Part shown: one piece after another, positions 11,706-23,384 of the stretch
How positions within the stretch are numbered: the stretch's first letter is position 1
Layout of the letters: the number at the start of each line of letters is the position of its first letter
DNA from: Hippophae tibetana
Taxonomy: Eukaryota; Streptophyta; Magnoliopsida; Rosales; Elaeagnaceae
Assembly (NCBI GenBank): GCA_037013495.1
Contig: CM072809.1
Coordinates: forward strand, 12,566,501 to 12,630,500
Length of the DNA: 64,000 bases
Reading direction: 5' to 3'
Position numbers and translations under genes: made by a program
Notes under the pieces: model-generated
The model's input: only the letters and a program-made list of their open reading frames with translations
What the model was told of the DNA's origin: nothing
Database searches by the model: none

Positions 11706-13554
11706 GTAAGAGAGACATAATGTATGTATTAAGTTCATGAAATTATCACGCTTTATTAATAATAATTATTCAATAATATTAATGTATGATTAATAGTAAT
11801 AATAAATAGATATTTTACTCTTTTTATTGTAATAATAATAAAAATAATTATAATAATATCATTAGTTCATTAGCCTATGAGTCAATAATTGGCATGACGT
11901 GGGGTTAAGATTTTTTAATTTTTACTTTTAAAAAAATTTAAATTTCATTAATTCAAAACAAAAATATAAAAATAATTAAATTAATAATATGAAAATACAT
12001 TAAATCATTACAAGAGTAAAAAAAAATGTATAATATGAGAGTAAAGTATTTTCCAACTTTCTTCTTTGACATTGAGGGTATGAGTTTTGATTTGATCTAA
12101 TAAATGAGATATTATAAGTTGATGGTAAACTAGGTTGATGTTGTTAGAGATGACACGATATGATTATGTTAATAACTATAATTATCTCATATAAATTTTG
12201 GATAATTTCAATTAATAATCATCAGTTATTAATCAATATCAATTTCCACACATTTTAACTATTAATCTTATATTTTAAATATTTATTTAAAATATACTTA
12301 GTTTTTTTAAAAATTAAAAGTTAAAATAATATTTATTTAAAAAATTGCTTGTGTGTTACGGGTTATAAAAAGATGTTAGAGAGAAGATAATACTGATATC
12401 ATTTTATTTTTCTAATCAATAAGGTATATATAGATATATAAAAGACAAGTGTTATCATTACACTAGTAGACACTATGTTTGAGATGTCAAAGTTGACTTA
12501 TACATAAAAATTTACAATAAACATCATGTCATTAAACTTAGATAGCATGAAATACCTCTTACATAGACTGAATATTTATGAGGAACATTACCAAATCGCT
12601 TAAATTTGATAAACGTTTGATTGTGCTTTACTAGCTAGGTCGTGAGGTCTTACATGTTCAAGTCTCTTGACATGGAGTACATCATCTAAGGTTATGCAAT
12701 CGAAATTGAATCCTTTGTTTCCTGTATTAGATTTCCATAGACAAGTTGCTAAAATAACACATTCATTACATGAGCGAAGTGCCTCAAATCTCTAATGTTG
12801 TGCATACGTAGGATACTAGATAATAATAATTATATTAAACCATTTAAATTATTGATATTATTTTTCGTTTTAACTATTTAACACATTTTTAAATAGTATT
12901 CGTCTAGTGGTTTGATGGTAAGATTCATCCCTCTTCTCGTTTCAAGTCACTTGTTTAAATCACATAAAAATATTATTTGATCGAAAAAACACCTACTTTT
13001 AAATAAAATAACAAATATATATGTAAAAATATATATATAATAATTATTTAAAATATTATGTGTTTAATATTAAAATTATTTTTTATTATATAATTTTATG
13101 TATAAAAATATAACATTAATATATATTTGATTTTAGTTAATCTTGATATCGAACTACCGTTAATAATTAATTAGGGTTGATTTAAAAAAAATCAATTTTG
13201 TACTAATAACAACCATTTGGAGTACTCAAAAATAAAATGCCAATATCTAATCGCTTCTAAGGATATGTATGATAATAATAGAATTATATTTTATTTTTCT
13301 CTTTAGCATCTCATACTACCTTTTCTACTATGATAATTATCGTAAACAACTATATAAACTTTATTCTGTTGGAACAAGTTCATTTCCAACATATTCGACA
13401 TCAATCAATAATTCCTAGCCACAAATTAGAGATTTTAGAAGAAAACAACATTATACTTATTTACTTTTTCCTAAGACTCATTTACTTAAAAAAAACATAT
13501 TCACTGTCTGAATGCCAACTGATTTTTTAGTATTAATAATATAGTCGAGTTTAA
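11706..13554. other. A+T-rich intergenic DNA, no gene seen
   Basis: Contains poly-A/T tracts and no extended coding frame. A SINE-like patch near 12905-12975 is listed separately. Nothing else is supported. Confidence 0.55.
12905..12975 (+). mobile_element. Possible tRNA-derived SINE head
   Basis: GTCTAGTGGTTTGATGGTAAG resembles a Pol III A box of tRNA-derived plant SINEs, and CTTGTTTAAATCAC, about 45 bp further on, resembles a degraded B box (GGTTCRANNCC). No poly-A or T-rich tail or target duplication could be fixed. This is a weak call from motif spacing alone. Confidence 0.3.
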
Positions 13555-14111
13555 TGTTCTGATTGATTAAAAATAATATAAGGTTTGTTAGTCAAAATAG
13601 AATCTGACTAATTTAGAAGAAAATTCATAGAAGGTGGCTTACTATATTGTCAAAGATGAAGGTGTGTAACTTTGTTTGAATAAAGAATAGGAAAATTAGG
13701 TAACCTAATTTGGTTGAATGAATAAATATTTGACATATGAAATGGTAACTCGAAGGCTATAAATATGACTTCATTTCTCCATTGTTAATCATCCAAAAAA
13801 TAGAGAAAACTTATATGAGAAGTTATTGAGTGAGAGAATTTTGTGGAAAAATTCTGTTGGGCTTATAATTGCTCTTGTCTTTTGGGTGTGTGATAAAATC
13901 ATTGAGAGTGTGGTTGTAACAATTTTCCACATAGTGAATTTTTTCTCTGGTTGTCTTTTGACAATGAAAATGGTTTTTCTCCAATTTGGAGTTTCCACTA
14001 TAATTCTTGTGTTGTGTATTCTCTATTTCTCTATTATTTGATATTCTGCTAAGGAGGATTTTAGGAGAAGGAATTTGTGATTATACCATTTGATCCAAAT
14101 TTCCTAACAAT
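13555..14111 (+). repeat. 5' LTR of the gag-only Copia element
   Basis: Begins TGTTCTGATTGATTAAAAAT and matches 15319 onward along most of its length. A TATA-like GGCTATAAATATGAC lies near 13757-13771. It ends just before the primer-binding site. Confidence 0.85.
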
Positions 14112-15318
14112 TGGTATCAAAGCCAATTTCAAAGAAAGAAGGAGAAATATCAGGAGTCAAGATTGACATTGAGAAATTTGATGGGAGAATCAATTTTAGC
14201 ATGTGAAAAGTACAAGTCAAATATTTGTTGATCCAATACGTGTTACACAAGGCGTTAAAGGGAAAACCAAACCTTGTTATTGGTATTGAGTCTAGTAAAA
14301 CCAATATAAGTGATGAAGATTGGGAAGATCTTGATCTAAGAGCTGTAAGTGGAATTCGGCTTTGTTTGGCCAAAAATATTCTTGTAAATGCGCATGGAAT
14401 ATCTATGGCTAAAGAACTCTGGGAAAAGGTTGAAGAATTGTATCAAGCAAAAGGCGTTTCAAATCAGGTGTATCTGAAAGGGGAGTTTCATACTTTGCGT
14501 ATGAATGTAGGAACTATTATGTCTAACCATCTCAGTGTTCTCATTGGTATTTTGTCTGAGTTGGAAACCATTGGAGTTAAACTTGATGATGAAGATATAG
14601 CTTTAAGGCTCATCTGGTCTCTTTAATCTTCTTATGATCACATGAAACCTATCTTGATTCATAGAAAGGAGAAAATAATTTTTTTAGAAGTTACTAGCAA
14701 GCTGTTCTGTGAAGAAAAAAAGGTTGAGTAGTGGAAGAAATGTTTCACCTAAAAACTCAGCATTGGTAGTTGACAACCGAAAGAAAAACAATTTCATGAA
14801 AAATAAGATAGTGTGTTGGGGGTGTGGACAATCTGGGCACCTCAAAAGAAATTGTCCGAATGGTGGAGCTGATTCGACAAAAAACTCAAATACCATCAAT
14901 GACGCTAATAATATGTCTGTTTTCAAAGACTATAATGATTCTATTTGAAAAGAGCATGTACATCATCATGACATGCCGCTAGTCTCTAAATATTGCCATG
15001 AAATAGGGTGTGTTACTGGTAGCGGGTCCACAAGTTTGCACACGAGCATTGGCTTGGTATAGATGCAAGGTGTGTGGTGGAAAGGATGTCGATGACTGAT
15101 GAACTCTCGAGAAAACCAAGTGTGAGAGTTGCACCATAAATTTCAGCAAGTTTTTTTTTCGACATGAGCCGATGTCAAATTCTTAGAATTAGTGATTAAT
15201 TCTAAGTAGGTGTACTCTTTATGGTGAAGTATGATAATTCTCAGTGTAGAGAATTATCACTGTTGGAGTAGACAGTGTTGTAGTGGTAACTATGTTTATT
15301 TTTAATTAAGGTGGAGAT

Positions 15319-15850
15319 TGTTGTGATTGATTAAAAATAATATGAGATTTGTTAGTCAAAATAGGAGGTACCTAATTTAGAAGAAAATTTATAGAATGTG
15401 GCTTACCATATTATCAAAGATGAAAATGTCTAACCTTGTTTGAATAAAAAATAGCAAAATTAGGTAGCCTAATTTTATTGAACGAAGAAATGTTTGACAT
15501 ATAAAATAGAAACTTAAAGGCTATAAATATGACTTCATTTCTACATTGTTAATCATCCCAAAAATAGAGAAAAACTTATATGAAAAGTTTTTTAGTGAGA
15601 AAATTTTGTAAGAAAATTTTCTTGGGTTTGTAATTCCTCGTTTTTTGGGTCTGTGAGAAAATCATTGAGAGTGTAGTTGTAACAATTTTTCACATAGTAA
15701 ATTTTTTCTTTGGTTGTCTTTTGACAACGGAATTGATTTTTCTCCAATTTAAAGTTTTCACTATAATTCTTATAATGTGTATTCTTTATTTTTTTTATTT
15801 GATATTTTGTTAAGTAAGATTTGTAATTATTATTCTCTATTTTGTTTATT
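15319..15850 (+). repeat. 3' LTR of the gag-only Copia element
   Basis: Begins TGTTGTGATTGATTAAAAAT directly after a purine tract. It shares the GGCTATAAATATGACTTC promoter phrase and the TTGTCTTTTGACAA phrase with the 5' LTR. The last about 40 bp are poorly matched, so the right end is uncertain by some tens of bases. Confidence 0.8.
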
Positions 15851-18432
15851 CTATGCCAAATGTCAACCGATCTGAGTTTATTACTGCAAGTTTTGATCGT
15901 TTAAGACTTCAAAACTTTCGTAAACATCCAACCAAAAATGTGGATGTACGTAGCTCAATGAAGGTTAAAAAAGAGGGACACGTTTTACACTTTCTTTTTT
16001 TTTCTTTTCATTTTTTTTCCGCTATTAATAAACACGCTTTACTTAAAATATAAAAAAGGTGACTTTACCCGTTAGGGCATGTTTGGTATGATAGATGAAT
16101 AAACCTAAAAAAAATTGTTTAATTTGTAGCACCAAAATATTATTTATCTTATTTATATAACATGACTATTATATTTATTTAATTTATATAATTTTATTAA
16201 TATTTGAATATCACACGTTAAATATTTAAATAATATATTTAAAATAAATTATTATTTCAAATATATAACTTAATTATTTTAAATTTAATAGTAACGATTA
16301 ATTTCGTTAGATAAATATTAATGTAACAATATATGTAAAATAAATATAATAATTAAATTGTATAATTGAGACAAAAATAATTTAATAGTATAAATAAAAT
16401 AATTAAATAGATTTTTTTTATTGATTTATAATTATATTAAAATCTTTTAATCTAGAAATAAATTTAGAACGATGGGTTAAATAAAAATTGAAAGGGTTAT
16501 TTATTTATTTATTATAAGTTGAAAAAGTTACCCTTCACAAATTGAAGAAAGAGAGTACTTCCGTCGAGGAGTGGATAATTTGTTAAAAAAGTTTTATTAA
16601 TGTTTACTTAATTTTAAATTCCACTCTTTAAATTTAATTAAAATATATCTAATAATTTATATTATTTTATATTATTAAATAAAATAGAAAATTAAAAAAT
16701 GAATAATTATTAATTAAAAAAATTAGTAGAGAAAAAAATAATTGGAAGATATACTCCCTTCTGTCCGACATATACCTAATGGGTTTAAAACGGGATTTCA
16801 TAATTAAAAATAAATAAAAAATAAATCGGAATTCTGAAACTCGTACCACTTCTTATATGCATTTCAGTCTCAGATAATATAATACACTTTAATCTCTCTG
16901 ATTATGGCAATTTTAGAAGTGTAGTAATGTCAATTTATTTGAATTGAAATAACATATATTTTGAGATAATTATAAAAAAGCTAAAGTTTCAATGTAAATG
17001 GTGCGTACGTGTTTATGATTTACTAGAGAAATATACCACTTAAATTCTATAATTATATTTTATAATAGTTTAATATTATTGTTACCAAAAAATAAATGTT
17101 TTTTTATTTTTTATTTTTTTTTCAATTATATTATATAAGAACTATTATAACTTAAATAAATTTGTAACTTAAAAAATTAAAAAACAAAAAAAATTATTTA
17201 TAATTATAAATTTTTTTTATAACAATATAATCAAATTATCACGTTAAATTATAAATAAAATTTAAAATAAATTGATTTGAAATTATATATATACTGAATA
17301 TAAATAATTTTATATTTTAAGGTATATTGTAAAATATACATAAAATGTATAATTATGTAAACCTTATAGAAATAGAATTTCTGATAGATTATTTTTTAAT
17401 TAAAAATATTATGGCAGTAATATTTTCATATTATATTATTATTCTATAGATTGTATATAAATAATACATTATTTTATACGCATTATATAAATGTTATAGA
17501 AATATATATTAATTTTATAATTCTTATAAAATATGAAGAAAAAAAATATAAGTATTGGTATAGTCACCGACGGACCTCCAACGAGTTCGTCCATGATAAT
17601 TACTAAAGATTTGACCGTGATGTTGTTAAAATTTAGATGTAAAATTATTTTAATATATTTATATGTTTTTTTATTTTTTTAAAACAGTGTGTTTTAATTA
17701 ATAAAATTATTATTTTTAAAAAATTACGTATTTTACGTACAGAGTTCTCTTATGCACCCAAGTGGATTTCTTTACGAGGAATCGCAGAAAGATCGATCGA
17801 TCGAATTGCTTATTCAGTGTGTGTTATTTATTCAAAAGTTACTTTAATAGAGTGATGGGTTATACTTTATTTAAATATTGTAATTTTACCGTTACTACTT
17901 CATTTATTAGGTATTGTTCAGCTCATCGTTTTCTTCTCAAAAGGAGAAAGCAGAAAATGCGCTCACCCAAATTTGAATGGCATTGCCTACCTTGGAATTA
18001 AGAGGGCTCTCAAGTATCACATCTAAAAAATTAAGCTTGCGAATTTTGATAAAGTACTTTATTTTCTGGAAAAATGATAACAAAAATTAAATGAAACCAG
18101 CATTTATGGGAAATCCCATAAGAAAAAGAAGCCAAATGCGCAGTAAGATCTCAAACCCAGAAATAAGAGACCCAAACCAAGCAAAACCTCAGATCTTGAA
18201 ATTTATTATATATAAAAAAAGAGAGACTGATAATGACAATAAATGTAAGAAAAGAATAGTAATAATCTTATACATGAAACATCAAAATATAACTACAGTA
18301 TATCCATCCATTATAACAAGAACGATTTTTTATCATCATAAACCCCTCCATTTCGTTTCTATGTCTCTCTGTTTATGTGACATAAACTCATAACCAAACC
18401 CATTTCAACAACAACAAAAATCTAAAACTTTT
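15851..18432. other. A+T-rich intergenic DNA, no gene seen
   Basis: Mostly poly-A/T and low-complexity sequence. Short open frames at 15853-16053 and 17762-18001 lack any family resemblance. 18090-18430 is the presumed 3' flank of the RALF gene (which reads leftward). Confidence 0.55.
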
Positions 18433-18783
18433 TTAACTCCTGCACCTGGTGATGGCACTACAACCACGTTGGTAAGGATTGGCCTGAGCCCCAGCTCTGC
18501 AATTGTAGTAAGAAGCACCACGCCGAGAGCAAGGTACAGTGTTCCTTTGCAGCGCACCGTAGCTGATGTAACTTGTGGTGGCTAAAATACGCCGATTGAT
18601 CTCTGAATCCATGTCAAACTCTCCATCATCCAAGCACTCTGCTATAGATCCCTTGCATTCCTTTTTCATTGGTAATAAGCCCAAGAACTGTTCTTGTTCT
18701 CCACCGGCTCTGACTGTGGTTGTTGTAATGATAATCAACAACGTTATTGAGAAAATCAAGAGGACTGTGAAAAAGTTGGCCAT
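18433..18783 (-). CDS. RALF (rapid alkalinization factor) peptide hormone precursor
   Basis: A single exon of 116 aa. Residues 1 to about 26 form a signal peptide (hydrophobic VLLIFSITLLIIIT core), followed by a propeptide to residue 67. The subtilase S1P processing site RRIL lies at residues 64-67. The predicted mature peptide is 49 residues, with the receptor-binding YISYGAL motif shortly after its start and the four conserved cysteines at residues 85, 95, 108 and 114, in NTVPCSRRGASYYNC and GCSAITRCRS. RALFs are secreted to the apoplast, bind FERONIA/CrRLK1L receptors with LLG co-receptors, and raise extracellular pH, restraining cell growth and tuning immunity. The RRIL site and YISY motif place it in the RALF1/22/23/33-like class. 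The exact orthologue is not determined. All key residues are present, so it looks functional. It stands alone, with repeats on both sides. Confidence 0.97.
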   Translation of the reverse strand: MANFFTVLLIFSITLLIIITTTTVRAGGEQEQFLGLLPMKKECKGSIAECLDDGEFDMDSEINRRILATTSYISYGALQRNTVPCSRRGASYYNCRAGAQANPYQRGCSAITRCRS

Positions 18784-19540
18784 TGTTCTGTTTGATTTGT
18801 TAATATGGAGATTGGGTTACCCTTTCTGCTTCTTTGCTTGTTTTGGCTCTCTGTTTGCTGTTGAAGCTTATTTTCTGATTGAGCTTTCCTCTGTAATCTG
18901 CACCAGTTTGGCAAGAGACACAAATGAGAACTAAGGGTCAGTTTTAGGAAATATAATAAGGCCTAGTTTGGGAAACGACATGGGTTTTAGTTGTTATTTA
19001 CATGGGTGCCATCTTTGGGTTTTTTTTTTCACTATTCTTTGGTTTTTTTTTTTAAATGAATTTTTTTGGGTTTGTTTGATAATGGAGAACGTGGGCGCAA
19101 TCACTACAGTACAAATTAAAGTATTTTATTGAAATTAAATAAGACAAACAGCTCATTGTTGATGATTTTTTATTTTTTTTTATAATTGACTTTGATTAAT
19201 TCATCGAATCGTGATGATAGTTATAATTAAACAGCTCATTTTAATTAACTGTAATATCACACAGGTACAGGATCAACTTGATTGCTTATTTTAAGCAATA
19301 AAAAATAATAATTAATAATTTGACCAAATGTGAATATAATAGGAATTAAAGCTCGATAGTCATGTAGACATTTGTTTCTAATATCAATAGCGAGTGGCGT
19401 GCATCGTATTATCCGCAGAAGTGTTCAAATTTGGTGGGTGTATGTGTGATTTTTTTCTCTCTGTTTAGAATCATTTGTGAATGAATTTTTATTTATTTAT
19501 TATATTATTATGATTATATAAAAATTAATTTTATTATTTT
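18784..19540. other. Upstream flank of the RALF gene and intergenic DNA
   Basis: 18784-18960 is the probable 5'UTR and proximal promoter of the leftward RALF gene. A TATA-like CTTATTATAT (minus strand, about 18952-18961) lies some 170 bp from its start codon. The remainder is A+T-rich with no feature seen. Confidence 0.4.
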
Positions 19541-19542
19541 AA

Positions 19543-21190
19543 TTAATAATTATTTATCACATCAATTATAATTATTATATTATAAATTATGATATAAAGA
19601 AATATTATTTCAAAAATATTAATACTTTTAGGTCAATTATAATTATTATATTATAAATTATGATATAAAGAAATATTATTTCAAAAATATTAATACTTTT
19701 GGGTCAATGAGAACGATCAATTTAATCACAATTTGAAAAATTATCATAAATATAATGGAGTTTTCATATTTTGTCATATAGACCTTTAATATTTTTAAAA
19801 TATCACATATACATTTAATACTAATATTGTTATATTTAATGTGAAATAATAAAAAAATTATTACAAATATTTATGAGTTTTTATCTTTTATCACATATAC
19901 TCCTAACATTTTCATAATATCACATGTATATTTAACACTAACATCATTATATTTTGACATAATATCTAATAATAAAATTATAATTTGATCTCTAAGTTTG
20001 AAAACTTTTCATTAAAATCATTCAATTCAATTCAATCATATTCTACTAAACTCTCTTAATAAACATAAAACATGCTCTTCTCTCTTATAGTGCAAAACCC
20101 ACTTTTTCATGGATTCTTTTATTGATAATTAAAATCTTAAATTTTCTAAGTTACAAAAATATCAAAATATCAAGAACTCATGTTTTGACTCTATGTTCTT
20201 GTCAAGAACGCAATGATTAGTGATACAAAGATAAGAGTGTAATGTTGCCAAGAATTCGTATATAAACTATATCTTTAAGGATAATATTGTTTTTAATTTA
20301 TATTATTGATGAAATAATAATTTTTTATTTATGGTTTGTTTTGGGTTACGATCCTTTAACGAACAAAATCCTTACATTAAAGATTTTTTTATTTAGAATC
20401 ATTTTAGAATAAAAATTCTTATTTACAATATATTTAATATTATCGTAATTAATGTGAAAATTAATTATAAATTAAAAACTAAATCATATTATATTAACTA
20501 ATAATTATTTATCACATCAATTATATTTATTATACTACAACTTTTGACATAAAGAAATATTATTTTATAGATATTAATACCTTTAGGTTAATAAGAACAA
20601 TCAATTCCTAAAATTTTAAAATATAACAAATACACTTAATACTAATAATGTTATATTAGAAGTGATATAATGCAAAAATTATCATAAATATTCATAAGTT
20701 TTAATCTTTTGTTTACCACATATACCCTTAATGTTTTCATAATGTCACAGGTACCCTAAATAATAACATTATTATATGTAACATAATATCCATTGATAAA
20801 ATTATAATTTGATCTCTAAGTCCGAAAACTTTTAATTGAGGTTATTCAGTTCACTTATATTCTATAGAACCCTCTCAATAAACGTAAAACACATTTTTTT
20901 CCGGTAATTCAACACCCACTAGTTTATGCATTTTTTATTAATAATTGAAACCCTAAATTCTCTAAGTTACAAAAATATCAAAATGTCAAGAATTGATATG
21001 TGTTGTCTATGCGCTCTTGTCAAGAACGCAATGAGTGGTGACATGAGAACAAGAGGGTAATGTTTCCAAGAACTTGTGCATGAACTATTATCTCTGATAG
21101 TAATGTTGTCTTTTATTTATATTATTGATGAAATGATGATTTTTATTTATGATTTGTTTTGGTTTCAGATCATCTAATGAGAAAATTTCT
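19543..21190. repeat. Diverged direct repeat of about 700-830 bp (copies 19543-20370 and 20502-21190)
   Basis: Both copies share the same ordered landmarks: TAATTATTTATCACATCAAT, AAAGAAATATTATTT, GAACRATCAATT, CACATATAC, ATTTGATCTCTAAGT, GTCAAGAACGCAATGA, TTATATTATTGATGAAAT and a final GGTTTGTTTTGG-like stretch. The first copy is longer because of an internal 71-bp duplication. No coding sequence, PBS or clear termini were found. The pair could be a tandemly duplicated non-coding transposon or a solo segment duplication. Confidence 0.75.
19562..19703. repeat. 71-bp tandem duplication, two near-identical copies
   Basis: TCAATTATAATTATTATATT starts at 19562 and at 19633. The two 71-bp copies differ by about one base (ending TTTTAGG and TTTTGGG). 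The other long copy of this repeat, near 20515, has only a single unit, so this duplication arose after the larger one. Confidence 0.93.
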
Positions 21191-21420
21191 CTATTAATAT
21201 ATATTAAACCCTTAATCTCAATCATTTAAGATAATTAATTTTATCTTAAGTATTAATATTAACTGGTTAATAAAATCCTTATATAAATCATTTATTTTTT
21301 AAATTTTGCACATATCCAACCCAACCTCATCTTAAGTCAAATTTTGTTTGCAATATGATGTCGCTTCTTCATTTTTCTTTGTTCATTAAGAGAGAAGATG
21401 CAATAAATTTTTATACCAAA

Positions 21421-21812
21421 ATAATTAAAGTTTTAATATTTTTGACATAAATTTGAATTAAACTAATAAACTTAAGTCTAAAAGAAAACAAGTAAATATA
21501 GATCATAATTTTTAACTTTGTACCATAAATATTAATTCTTTAATTGTAAGTTTTGAACTTTATGTTAGGAATGTATGAAAAATAGAGAAGTAAAATAAGT
21601 GTTAACATTGTTAATAATTAAAGTTTTAATATTTTTGTCATAGATTTGAATTAAACTAATAAACTAAGTCTAAAAGAAAACAAGTAAATAAAGATAAGAT
21701 AATAATTTTTAACTTTATACCACAAATATTAATTCTTTAATTGTAAATTTTGAACATGTTAGGAGTGTACGAGAAATAGAAAAGTAAAATAAGTTTTAAC
21801 ATTGTTAATAAT
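21421..21812. repeat. Tandem duplication with a period of about 193 bp
   Basis: ATAATTAAAGTTTTAATATT begins at 21421 and at 21614. Both copies carry TTTGAATTAAACTAATAAAC, GTCTAAAAGAAAACAAGTAA and TATTAATTCTTTAATTGTAA in the same order and end in ACATTGTTAATAATT. Divergence is about one base in fifteen plus small indels. Confidence 0.9.
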
Positions 21813-23303
21813 TTAAATATATTAGTGACCAAATATAAAATATTTAAGATATTTGTGATAAAGTTATAAAACCCGGAAATATATATAATAAATGATAAAA
21901 ACTTAAGGATATTTGTGGTAATTTTATGCATGAAACATTGATAAACTAATGGTAGGTATTAAAATTATTAATAATTTAAATGTATCTATGAAAATATACA
22001 AACATTTGGAGTATTTTTATCAAGTTATAAACATTGGGATATATGTAATAAAAGATGAAAATTTAGATATATTTGTGATAAATTCCTTTACAATTTTGAT
22101 AAAAAACTTCAAAAAACTAATATTTTCTTAATTAATTGAATAATAGTACTATATATTACAATTATAATTAATGTAATAGTTTTATATTAGATACAATTAT
22201 TTGAACCTAATTTTAATTACTAATAAAATTTTACCATTGAGATCATCACAAATTTAAAATATATAAAAAAAATTGGGCAAATGTTCCATTTATTATTAAA
22301 ACTATCAGTCAATTTACTACTAAAACTTTGAGATAGGTAAGTTGGTTTTTGATATTGTAGTTTTTTAAACAAATTTCTATAGCATACAATGGTGAATTCT
22401 GTTTTGATTTCATATCATTATTTGGGCACAAGGAAGATGAGATTTGATTTGAGCAGGAAGATGAGATTTTAGAATATATAAATTAATTCCCAATTCCACA
22501 ATTCCATTCAATAATCTCCAAACCGAAACGCGTCTTCTCTTTTATATCCATACGTCTATACCTATCTGTTGCTACTTCTTTATACGCTTCTTCTGTTCTT
22601 TTCTATCATTGTCGTCGACAAACTTTTCTTTCTTTTTGGCTTGAAAAAGCTGTCGTCACCATTTAACATATAAACCATTTTCTACTTTCTCCAAATTTTA
22701 ACAATTTAATTACTATAAATTAAATACTTCTTGAAGTGCTATTAATATTATTGCAGTCATTAAATTAAAGGTGGTGTTATTGCCATTAACTCTTTTAATA
22801 TTTGATAAAAATATATTTTTATCTTTATTATATTATTTTACATCAATTAAATTATTTTTAAAGATATTTTTATTAATATTTAAAATTAATTTTAAATAAA
22901 ATATAAAAAAAAGTGATAATATCTTCCCCTAAGGTAAAAATTATTTTCTAATCAATCAATTAAGTTAAAGTTGTACCTTTTCAATTTGTTAAATCATGTC
23001 ATTTGATTTGCAAGATTTAAGGTAATGTTGAAACAAGTGCCAGTCACAATACGTGCTATACTGCCTATAACTATTATTTCATATATTTTTATTATATATA
23101 AAAAATTTAAATTATAAGTGTTCAATCAAACATTATTTAAATTAAATTTATTTGATATTAAATTTTAATTTATTAAATTACATATAATATTATTGATGTA
23201 TTACCATAATATTTTAAAGATAATGATATTCTCACGAGAATATTTATTGTCACAATTATTTTTCATAAATAATAACTTTATCACTAATAATGTAATTAAT
23301 TTA

Positions 23304-23305
<2 letters not shown>
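21813..23305. other. A+T-rich intergenic DNA with a promoter-like patch
   Basis: 21820-22130 repeats the phrase ATATTTGTGATAAA with spacing, and resembles in inverted sense the CACATATAC-type phrases of the 19.5-21.2 kb repeat. 22470-22670 looks like a promoter and leader (GAATATATAAATTAATTCCC, then a pyrimidine-rich tract), but no coding frame follows. No gene is supported. Confidence 0.4.

Positions 23306-23341
<36 letters not shown>
23306..23341. repeat. (AT)n microsatellite, about 18 units
   Basis: An uninterrupted alternation of A and T over about 36 bp, directly left of the 49-bp minisatellite. Confidence 0.97.
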
Positions 23342-23344
<3 letters not shown>

Positions 23345-23384
23345 GTGATTTTTGGCAAATAATCGCTTTCTTATAATGTTACAT

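Larger units (their letters stand above)
13555..15850 (+). mobile_element. Copia-type LTR retrotransposon, short gag-only form
   Basis: Two LTRs flank an internal region of about 1.2 kb. The 5' LTR (13555-about 14111) is followed by a primer-binding site matching initiator tRNA-Met (TGGTATCAAAGCC near 14114). The purine tract AAGGTGGAGA (15308-15317) abuts the 3' LTR, which starts at 15319. The parts seen inside are a UBN2-type gag segment (14225-14626) and a CCHC zinc knuckle CWGCGQSGHLKRNC (about 14815-14860). No polymerase part was recognised, so it belongs to the gag-only, non-autonomous class of elements. By eye the LTRs differ at roughly one base in seven to ten, so the insertion is old. 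It is broken, with several breaks. The right LTR end is approximate. Confidence 0.88.

Noticed and set aside
18575-18934. 119-codon plus-strand frame overlapping the RALF gene
   Set aside because: Antisense shadow of a clear RALF precursor, with no domain of its own.
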